Part shown: positions 1 through 6,385 of the stretch, piece by piece
Position numbering within the stretch: the first letter of the stretch is position 1
Layout: the number at the start of each line of letters is the position of its first letter
Assembly (NCBI GenBank): GCA_028282485.1
Contig: JANQHU010000456.1
Location: forward strand, 1-6,385
Reading direction: 5' to 3'
Source of the DNA: Bacillota bacterium
GTDB taxonomy: Bacteria > Bacillota > UBA4882 > UBA8346
Length of the DNA: 6,385 bases
The notes under the pieces: model-generated
What the model saw: the letters and a program-made list of their open reading frames with translations, nothing else
Databases searched by the model: none
What the model was told of the DNA's origin: nothing
Made by a program: the position numbers and the translations under genes

Positions 1-68
1 ACCGGGCCGGCTTGCCGCAACCTACTGGCAAAAGAAGTTTCCAGCGGGAGTATCGGCCTCCTCAAAAA
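1..68 (+). other. C-terminal tail of an upstream adenylation domain and A-PCP linker
   Basis: Residues 1-7 read RAGLPQP, which lines up with RKSLPQP right after the A10 motif of the complete A domain in this same window (residues 1532-1538). The first two bases, ac, would complete a GAC Asp codon. The window therefore opens just after the NGK(I/V)D motif of the preceding A domain. The basic linker TGKRSFQREYRPP (8-20) leads into PCP1. The specificity pocket of this A domain is outside the window, so its substrate cannot be predicted. Confidence 0.85.
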
Positions 69-3000
69 GAAACAGAACGAGTATTAGCGGGAATTTGGCA
101 GGAATTATTAAAGGTAGAAGCCGTTAGTTTACAGGATAACTTTTTTGAATTAGGCGGAGATTCTATTAAAGCCTTACAAGTTATTTCCCGCTTGCAGGCG
201 CAGCATTATAAACTAGAGATGAATCAGCTTTTTCAATACCCCGTCTTGGCAGAATTAAGCCCTTACTTGGAAGCTAAAGCAGAAATCCCCCCCCCACTAG
301 CGGCGCCAATTTTCGGGGAGGTCCCCTTAACTCCCATCCAAAAATGGTTTTGGGATTTGGAGTCGGGAGCGAAACAGCATTTTAACCAGGGAATAAGGCT
401 TTATCGTCAAGCTGGTTTCGACCCGGCCAAGCTGGAAGTAGCCTTCCAGGAGTTAGAGCGTCACCATGATGCGCTCCGGATGGTTTATCCAGTCAAGGAA
501 GGGCGAATTAGTCAATATAATCGGAAGGTAGAGGAGGGCCCGGTATTTTCCCTAGAAGTAATTACTGCCATCGCGGAAGCGACCTTACTTCAACAACTTC
601 AGGAGAGGGCGCCAGGCCTTCACCAAAGTATCGATTTAGCAAAAGGGCCTTTGGTGAAGGCGATCCTGGGCAAAACTAAAGACGCCGGAGATTATCTTCT
701 GATAGTAATTCATCATTTAGTAGTGGATGGAGTCTCCTGGCGGATTTTACTAGAAGATTTAAGTAAGGCTTATTTACAAGCCACTACTAAGGAGGGAAAA
801 ATTGCTTTAGGAGCAAAGAGTAGTTCTTTTCAGGAGTGGAGTAGGCGATTACAGGATTATGGGGCGGCCCCTGCTTTGCAGCAAGAACTCCTCTACTGGC
901 GGTCAATGATGGCTCAAAAGGGAGTCACTTTGCCAAAAGACCAATCAGTGGGGCAGAGGTTACGGGAAGATAACCGCACCGTTACCCTTACTCTGGATCC
1001 CCATTTAACGACTAAACTACTTCAAGAGACGGGTCAGGCCTATAATACGGAGATCAATGATCTCTTGCTGACTGCTTTAGGTTTGGCGGTGAAAGAATGG
1101 TCCGGAAATGAGAAATTATTAATTAATCTGGAGGGACATGGCCGGGAAGACTTATTTTCTGACGTCGATCTCAGTCGCACGGTTGGTTGGTTTACCACCC
1201 AGTTCCCGGTGCTTCTGGATTTGGCAGCAACTTCCCTGGCCACACTCCTCAAGAACGTCAAAGAAACCCTCCGCCGGGTGCCCCAAAAAGGGATTGGTTA
1301 TGGCATGCTCAGGTTTTTAACTACCCCAGAAAATGAAGCAGGGACAAAAGAGTGGGTTAGTCCGGAAATTAGCTTTAATTATCTCGGTCAGTTTGACACA
1401 GATTTGGAAAACACCATTTTTGACTCTTTGGCGCTGGCTCCGGGAGAAGCGGCTTCTCCCCAATTGGTAAATCCTTTTGCGGTTGATATTAACGGTCTGG
1501 TTCTTGAGGGGCGGTTGCAGATGGAGTTTACCTATAATCAATATGAATACCGGACGGAGACCATTGCCCGGTTGGGAGCGGCTTTTAAAAAATATTTGCA
1601 GGAGTTAATTGAGCATTGTGAGACCATTACCGAACCCCAATTGACGCCGAGTGATTTGACCATCGGAGATCTCACTTTTGGAGAATTAGCGAAGATTACG
1701 AATTATCTGGCTACTTTATCCGGAACAGAGGGGCCTATGGGGCGGATTCGCGATATTTACCCTTTAACGGCCATGCAAGCAGGAATGCTCTTTCATACAG
1801 TCAAAGAGCCAACCACGGCGGTCTATTTCCAACAGGCTGCTTTACGCCTAGGAGGTAAATTAGATCCGGCAGTAGTGACCAGCAGTTTTGGGCTGCTCCT
1901 GGAGCGCCATGAAGTCTTGCGTAGTCTCTTTCTTTATGAGGGGTTAACCCGTCCGGTACAGGTAATTTTAGCAACTGCGCCGGCGCTAATCCAGAAGCGA
2001 GATCTTTCCCATTACTCCAATAAGGAAGCGGCCGATTTAATTGAGAATTACTGCCGGGGCGATCGCCACCGGGGTTTTGCTTTGGACTCCGAGCTACCAA
2101 TTCGGTTGAGCCTTCTGGAATTAGCAGGGGAGGAAACAGTTTTAATCTGGAGTTTTCACCATCTGATTATGGATGGTTGGTGCTTAAGCATTCTGGCCGC
2201 AGACTTTTTTCAGATCTATCAAGGGCTCTTGGTCGGGCAAGCGCCTTCTTTAGCGGCACCACCGTCCTACCGAAATTATCACCAATGGTTAGCCAGACAA
2301 GATTATCACCAAGGGGAGATCTTTTGGCAAAATTATTTAGAGGGGTACGAGCAAGTATTGACGCTCCCTAGCTTTAGCCAAGGGAAGCAGTCTGGAGAAG
2401 CATATCATTTGGCCCAAGTAGAGTTGGTAATTAACCAGCAGCAGAAAAAAGCCTTAGAAACATTAGCCACGGGGGAAAAAGTCACTTTAAATACCTTAAT
2501 GCAGGCTTTCTGGGGTATTTTGTTGCAACGGTACCACCATACTGCTGATGCGGTATTTGGCACAGTTGTCTCGGGACGGCCCAGCGCAATCCCCCAGGTG
2601 GAAACCATGGTTGGTCTCTTCATTAATACCCTCCCCGTTCGGGTTACCACTACGGCCAGGGATAGTTTTGTCAGTTTAATTCGTAAGCTACAGCAACACT
2701 CCCTGGAGGCGGAGCGCTATAGTTATTATCCCTTGGTGGAGATCCAGGCTGCCAGTCAATTAAAAGGGGAATTAATTAACCAAATTATGATCTTTGAAAA
2801 TTACCCCCTCACCGAAAAATTGCAAGGCGCCGAGAGTAGGGAGGACGACTGGCAGATAAAAGAAGTGAAAGTCTTTGAGCAGACTAACTATAATCTAAAT
2901 CTGGTGGTTTTTCCTGGCCAAGAATTAGTCATTAAGTTCAGTTATAATCAAGTGGTATATAGTGAAAAAAGTATCCGGCAGATTAGCGCCCATTTTCAAA

Positions 3001-6000
3001 CCTTAATTCAAAGCGTTTTAGCCGATCCCCAGGGTTTGGTAACCCGGCTGGAAATCTTGACTTCAGCCGAAAAACGCCAGTTATTAACAGAGTTAAATCA
3101 GACTAATACCCCTTATCCGGCGGAGCAAACCGTAGCGGATCTTTTTGAAAAGGCGGTGGCCCGTAACCCGGAAGCTCCGGCTTTAATCTGGGAGGAAGCA
3201 AGGATTACTTATCGGCAATTAGCAGAGGGAGCGGGGGAGTTAGCCCGTTTATTACGTCACAAAGGAGTGGGGCCGGAGAGCTTAACTGCTTTGTTAGTTA
3301 AACGTTCCCCGGAAATGCTGATTAGTATTTTAGGGATTTTAAAAGCAGGGGGAGCCTATCTCCCCTTGGATCCCGAGTATCCGCAGGAGCGTCTTAATTA
3401 TATTTTGGCCGATAGTGGGGCGAAGCTTTTATTAACCAATCATGCTGGGGCTGCTGAACTGAATTTCCAAGGGGAAATTCTGGATTTAAGGCACTTGAAA
3501 ACCCAGGAAACTGATTGGCCAGAGCCACCTAGCGCTAATGAAGAAGCGGCGCTAGCTGCGGCGCCTGGTAATTTAGCCTACGTCATCTATACTTCAGGCT
3601 CTACCGGCAAACCCAAAGGAGTGATGATCGAACACCGGCAGGTTACTAATTTCATTACCGGAATGACTGGGCCAATCGCTTTTAAACCGGGAAAACGCAT
3701 TTTGGCCTTAACCACCGTCTCTTTTGATATCTTTGTTTTGGAAACCCTGCTGCCCTTAACCCAAGGCATGGCAGTAGTTTTAGCCGGGGAATCCGTCGGC
3801 ATAGATCCCTTAGCCATCGGCAAGTTGCTTACTAGCTCTGAGACCCAGATGTTGCAGGCAACTCCCTCCCGGATGCAACTGTTAATTAGTGAACCGCGCA
3901 TTCACTCTAGTCTACGGAATTTAGAAGAGATTATTTTGGGCGGAGAAGCTTTGCCAGAAGCCTTATTAGGTAAATTACGAACCCTAACTACCGCCAAAAT
4001 CTATAATGTTTACGGTCCGACCGAGACCACTGTCTGGAGTACGATCAAAGAAGTAACCCAGCAACCTTTAACCATCGGACGGCCTATTGCTAATACCCAG
4101 ATTTACCTTTTAAATGCCGAGCAACAATTAGTTCCCTTCGGAGTACCCGGCGAGCTCTGTATCGGTGGGGCCGGCTTAGCCAGGGGCTATTTTAGGCGTT
4201 CGGATTTAACCGCCCAAAAATTCATCCCTCATCCCTGGGAACCAGAGCAGCGGCTTTACCGAACCGGGGATCTGGCCCGTTGGCTACCGGAGGGGGAACT
4301 GGAATTTTTGGGGCGCCTCGATCAGCAAGTAAAGATTCGGGGTTACCGGATTGAACTGGGAGAGATTGAGCAAGTTTTACAAAAGCACCCGGCGATTAGG
4401 GAAGCGGCCGTGATTGCCGGAAGCGATGGGGGAGCAGGGGCGGGTCAGTATCTGGCAGCCTACTATGTCCCTCGGGAAGCCTTGACCGGGTCAGAACTGC
4501 GGGTTTATCTCAAATCAGTCTTGCCAGAGTACATACTGCCCTCCTACTTGGTGGAAATGGAGGCTTTACCAACCACCCCGAACGGAAAAATTGACCGCAA
4601 GAGCCTGCCCCAGCCCCAGGAGAGAGCTTCTGGACCCAATACTGGCCCCCCAGCTAAAGCCGCCACTAATTTTACCGAGGCCCGTTTGTTGCTCCTTTTC
4701 CAAGCAGTATTACAAACCAAAGCCTTGGGAATTACTGATAGTTTCTTTGACTACGGCGGACATTCTTTGAAAGCAACCCAGTTAGTAGCCCGGATTCATC
4801 AAGAATTTTCCGTATCCCTGCCTCTGGGAGAGATTTTTGCCAGACCAACGGTGGCCGGGTTGGCGCCGCTGCTGGCACGGGCTCCAAAAAATATTGATAC
4901 CACCATTAAGCCGACGCCTACTCGCCCAGCGTATCCTCTCTCTGCGGCGCAACAACGCCTATTTCTCTTAAATCGCTTGGAGGGTGAGGCCGCTGGACTC
5001 GCTTATCAGCTCCCAGGGGCCTTTCTCCTGAAAGGGCATTTAAACCCATTGGCTTTAGAGAAGGCTTTTGCCCAGTTACTGCAGCGGCATGAGATCCTGC
5101 GAACCTCTTTTCGGATGACGGCCACCGGAATGGAGCAAGTAATTGCTGATGAAGTAGCCTTTAACTTGAAATTTGACCAACTAGTAGCTCCTCTGGCAGC
5201 AGCGGAAGAAGGACAGAGAGCGCTTGCAGAGCGGCTCCGGCGTTTTTTTCGGCCTTTCAATCTAGCAAGAGCTCCCTTAATCCGGGGGGAATTGTGGCAA
5301 TTGCAACCCCAAGAATACCTGCTTTTATTGGATCTGCATCATATAATTGCCGACGGGACTTCCTTGGGGATTCTAGTAGCGGACTTACTCCAATTTTATC
5401 GGGGGGAAAGCCCTGCCCCACTAACCTTGCAGTATAAAGATTATGCTATTTGGGAGCAAGAAGGAGCCGGGCAGGCGGCTCTCCAGAGTCAAGCAGACTA
5501 TTGGTTAAAGACCTTAGCCGGCAAGATTACCGTATTAAACCTGCCTACCGATTATCCGCGGCCCGGGGAACAAGACTTTTGGGGGGCAACCTTCCAGACC
5601 ACCGTCAATCAGGAATTGACCCAGCAGTTAAATGCTCTCTGCCTGGCCGAGGGAGTAACCTTGTATATGCTGCTGTTAACTGCTTTTAAAGCGCTCCTTT
5701 ATCACTACACCGGGCAAGAAGAAATTATAGTCGGTACCCCGGTGGCCGGACGGGCGCACAGTGATCTCGAGCCCTTAATTGGGATGTTTGTCAATACCCT
5801 GGCCTTAAAGAGTTATCCCCAGGGGGTGAAGGGTTTTCGCAAATTTTTGCAAGAAATAAAAACGACTACGCTTCAGGCTTTTGAGAACGGGGCTTATCCC
5901 TTTGAGAGTTTAGTGGAAAAATTAAAAATACCTCGGGATTTGAGCCGGAATCCTCTCTTTGATGTTCTGTTTGTAATGCAGAATATGGAAATGCCGGAAA

Positions 6001-6385
6001 TTACCCTGCCGGGCTTAACGGTCGAGCCTTATCCGTTACCCCAGCAACAAGCTAAATTTGACTTGACGGTGAATATTACGGCCGTCGCTGGAGAACTGCA
6101 GCTGGAAATCGAATATGCGACGAGCCTATTTACTGAGGCCAGAATCCAGCACTTAATCGCTAACTGGCTCGAGCTTTGCCAGCGGATTGTTACTGAACCT
6201 ACCCTTCTTTTAAGAGAACTCTCCTTCAAGCAGTCGGCTTTTGATGAGCAGAATCAGCACCTAGGGCCGGAATTAGCCAAAGAGCAGCAAATTGCTGTCG
6301 GTAAGGAAGAAATTAGCCAACAACCGACTAGTTCCTGGGCAAGAAAACTAGCTCAGTTATGGGGCGAACTCTTAGGAGAAGCCGA
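1..6385 (+). CDS. Modular non-ribosomal peptide synthetase, internal fragment (both ends outside window)
   Basis: This is one uninterrupted reading frame of 2127 complete codons, with the first full codon at position 3 and two bases of a further codon at the end. No in-frame stop was found when it was read codon by codon. The motifs at residues 53-54, 237-243, 719-725, 1197-1206, 1587-1588 and 1779-1785 all fall in this one frame, so there is no frameshift. The domain order is A(tail)-PCP-E-C(DCL)-A-PCP-C(LCL)-PCP(start). The protein is a cytoplasmic assembly line that activates amino acids as adenylates, holds them on phosphopantetheine arms and condenses them into a peptide. Every core motif checked in the complete domains is present, so the enzyme looks functional. 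It must continue upstream, at least through the rest of the first A domain, and downstream, at least through a PCP. No promoter, ribosome binding site or terminator is visible. Family assignment is very secure; the product is unknown. Confidence 0.98.
69..281 (+). other. Peptidyl carrier protein 1 (thiolation domain, E-partner type)
   Basis: This carrier domain spans about residues 23-93. Helix 1 is ERVLAGIWQELL, followed by DNFFELGGDSIKALQV, in which Ser54 (nt 162-164) is the predicted site for the 4'-phosphopantetheine arm. The second half, LEMNQLFQYPVLAELSPYL, is the usual final helix pair. A GGDSI signature in place of GGHSL is known to be typical of carriers that sit in front of epimerization domains, and an E domain does follow here. 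It carries the residue activated by the off-window upstream A domain and presents it for L/D inversion. Confidence 0.96.
287..295 (+). repeat. C9 homopolymer in the PCP1-E linker
   Basis: Nine consecutive cytosines encode the end of Ile95 and Pro96-Pro98 in the linker between PCP1 and the E domain. With nine bases the frame is intact on both sides. It is the longest homopolymer run I noticed in the window, and it could slip during replication or sequencing. Confidence 0.9.
312..1658 (+). other. Epimerization (E) domain
   Basis: This domain spans about residues 104-552 and is full length for the family. It inverts the alpha-carbon of the aminoacyl or peptidyl thioester on PCP1, giving a mixture from which the downstream DCL domain selects the D form. 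All seven E core motifs are visible: PIQKWF (111-116), HHLVVDGVSW (237-246), NDLLLTALG (352-360), EGHGRE (377-382), RTVGWFTTQFPVL (392-404), PQKGIGYGML (427-436) and FNYLGQFD (458-465). His238 and Glu377 match the two residues regarded as acid/base candidates in characterized E domains. The LTPSDL segment at its end (547-552) begins the usual E-to-C linker, which runs to about residue 583. The intact motifs suggest an active epimerase, so the upstream residue is inferred to be D in the product. Confidence 0.96.
616..661 (+). repeat. Perfect 13-bp inverted repeat with 20-nt loop inside the E-domain coding sequence
   Basis: Bases 616-628 (gccttcaccaaag) and 649-661 (ctttggtgaaggc) are perfect reverse complements separated by 20 bases. 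In the mRNA they could form a stable hairpin. No T-tract follows, so it is not a standard intrinsic terminator, and it lies deep in an open frame. Any function is unknown. Confidence 0.85.
1743..3059 (+). other. Condensation domain, DCL type
   Basis: This domain spans about residues 581-1019. It forms the peptide bond between the D-configured donor on PCP1 and the L (or achiral) aminoacyl acceptor on PCP2. Motifs seen are YPLTAMQAGMLFH (586-598), ERHEVLRSLF (634-643), HHLIMDGW (719-726) with catalytic second His720 and structural Asp724, and SGRPSAIPQVETMVGLFINT (857-876). The MQxGMLFH form of motif C1 and the HHLIMDGW active site are characteristic of condensation domains that follow E domains, which is its position here. 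The preceding linker (553-580) shows no conserved catalytic motif. The domain looks complete and active. Acceptor identity is inferred from the following A domain. Confidence 0.95.
3120..4610 (+). other. Adenylation domain, probably glycine-activating
   Basis: This domain spans about residues 1040-1536. It uses ATP to form an aminoacyl-AMP and loads it on PCP2. All ten core motifs are seen: ITYRQL (1068-1073), LKAGGAYLPLDPEYP (1113-1127), the phosphate-binding loop YTSGSTGKPKGV (1196-1207), FDIFVLE (1241-1247), NVYGPTETT (1335-1343), GELCIGGAGLARGY (1383-1396), YRTGDLARW (1419-1427), GRLDQQVKIRGYRIE (1437-1451) with hinge Asp1440, LPEYILP (1507-1513) and NGKID (1527-1531) with catalytic Lys1529. 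Aligning by eye to the GrsA phenylalanine domain, the pocket positions are D1242, I1243, L1246, Q1285, I1311, G1313, V1336, V1344, W1345 and K1529, giving DILQIGVVWK. This is close to the published glycine code DILQLGLIW. Activity is near certain from the motifs; glycine is a reasoned prediction and a small residue such as alanine is the main alternative. Confidence 0.95.
4611..4670 (+). other. Flexible Pro/Gly/Ala-rich A-PCP linker
   Basis: Residues 1537-1556 (QPQERASGPNTGPPAKAATN) join the end of the A domain to PCP2. They are rich in Pro, Gly, Ala and polar residues, as expected for the mobile hinge that lets the carrier move between A and C active sites. No catalytic motif is present. Confidence 0.75.
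4671..4883 (+). other. Peptidyl carrier protein 2 (thiolation domain, C-partner type)
   Basis: This carrier domain spans about residues 1557-1627. The core reads DSFFDYGGHSLKATQLVARI, with Ser1588 (nt 4764-4766) as the predicted phosphopantetheine attachment site. LPLGEIFARPTVAGLAPLL forms the C-terminal helices. The GGHSL form, in contrast to GGDSI in PCP1, is the type found in carriers followed directly by a condensation domain, and that is the arrangement here. It holds the residue loaded by the A domain immediately upstream. Confidence 0.96.
4932..6227 (+). other. Condensation domain, LCL type
   Basis: This domain spans about residues 1644-2075. It accepts the growing chain from PCP2 and couples it to whatever is held on the next carrier. 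Motifs are YPLSAAQQRLFLL (1644-1656), QRHEILRTSF (1694-1703), RPFNLARAPLIRG after residue 1740, HHIIADGTS (1779-1787) with catalytic His1780 and Asp1784, VGTPVAGR (1910-1917) with GMFVNT (1927-1932), YPFESLVEKL (from 1965) and SRNPLFDVLFVMQN (1981-1994). The SxAQxR form of C1 and the lack of an upstream E domain point to the LCL class, which fits an L or glycyl donor. The domain is intact, yet no A domain follows it in the expected place, so its acceptor must be supplied in some other way. Confidence 0.95.
6228..6335 (+). other. Short Gln/Glu-rich linker where an A domain would be expected
   Basis: Residues 2076-2111 follow the end of the LCL domain and consist mainly of Gln, Glu, Lys, Ser and Pro (for example LAKEQQIAVGKEEISQQP). 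None of the A-domain motifs A1-A10 can be recognised, and no NGKxD remnant precedes the next helix. At about 36 residues it is far too short for an A domain of about 500. It looks like a designed inter-domain linker more than the scar of a recent deletion, though that is inference. Confidence 0.7.
6336..6385 (+). other. Start of a third carrier protein domain (cut by window end)
   Basis: Residues 2112-2127 (WARKLAQLWGELLGEA) match the first helix of a PCP. PCP1 in the same protein has ERVLAGIWQELLKVEA at the equivalent place, sharing the LAxxWxELL pattern. The phosphopantetheine serine would lie about 15-20 residues beyond the window. The identification rests on one helix only. A PCP belonging to an A-less module is the best reading; an acyl carrier before a polyketide module or a terminal PCP before a thioesterase are alternatives. 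Confidence 0.68.

Noticed and set aside
27..34. The TGK tripeptide (residues 8-10) as the catalytic lysine of the A10 motif
   Set aside because: Comparison with NGKIDRKSLPQP at 1527-1538 shows that RAGLPQP at the window start already lies after the A10 lysine, so this Lys belongs to the linker.
2059..2066. GCGATCGC octamer, the HIP1 element common in many cyanobacteria
   Set aside because: Only one copy was noticed in 6.4 kb. HIP1-rich cyanobacterial genomes would be expected to show several, so it is weak evidence for a cyanobacterial origin.
1801..2100. Antisense open frame of 99 codons opposite the DCL domain
   Set aside because: It lies wholly opposite a conserved condensation-domain reading frame, has no recognisable domain, and is the expected shadow of the coding strand.
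3461..3480. 8-bp perfect inverted repeat with 4-nt loop, as a possible terminator
   Set aside because: No T-tract follows, the stem is AT-rich, and it lies in the middle of the A-domain coding sequence. An 8-bp match is plausible by chance in a window this long.
3723..3743. FDIFVLE as a degenerate A4 motif, because Phe replaces the usual Ser of FDxS
   Set aside because: The critical Asp and the surrounding pattern are kept and all other A motifs are intact. This position varies in functional A domains, so inactivity is not indicated.
3587..3901. Antisense open frame of 104 codons opposite the A domain
   Set aside because: It covers the core A3-A4 region of the adenylation domain on the other strand. 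The conserved + strand motifs explain the composition and the antisense translation resembles no family I know.
5243..5249. T7 run as a possible frameshift site
   Set aside because: It encodes the Phe-Phe of FFRPFNLARAPLIR, a conserved condensation-domain segment that reads correctly on both sides, so there is no sign of a shift.
5450..5689. Open frame of 79 codons on the + strand in a second frame
   Set aside because: It overlaps the LCL condensation domain, whose C motifs run continuously through this stretch in the main frame. It is a frame shadow.

Overview
The window lies entirely inside one gene for a modular non-ribosomal peptide synthetase (NRPS). A single + strand frame (first full codon at position 3, residue n starting at nucleotide 3n) stays open for all 2127 codons, with no start codon context, no in-frame stop and no intergenic DNA. 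Both gene ends lie outside the window. Residue numbers below follow this frame.

Layout: last residues of an adenylation (A) domain; PCP1 with a GGDSI phosphopantetheine site; a complete epimerization (E) domain; a complete condensation domain of the DCL type; a complete A domain whose pocket residues read D-I-L-Q-I-G-V-V-W-K, closest to the glycine code; PCP2 with a GGHSL site; a complete condensation domain of the LCL type; a short Gln/Glu-rich linker; and what looks like the first helix of a third PCP. The order is (A)-PCP-E / DCL-A-PCP / LCL-(PCP...).

The domains fit together stereochemically. The first module presents a D-configured residue, the DCL domain joins it to the residue activated by the second module (probably glycine), and the LCL domain passes the chain on. 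The unusual part is the right end, where the LCL domain runs through about 36 residues into a PCP-like helix with no A domain between them. This suggests an A-less module loaded in trans, skipped, or holding a non-amino-acid acceptor.

Organism: intermediate GC and heavy use of TTA leucine codons alongside CGG, GGG and CCC argue against Streptomyces-like actinomycetes. A Bacillota (Firmicutes/Clostridia-like) host would fit, but this is a weak inference. The peptide product cannot be named from this fragment. The chemistry is a known class, so any novelty lies in the product and in the A-less module, not in a new kind of system.
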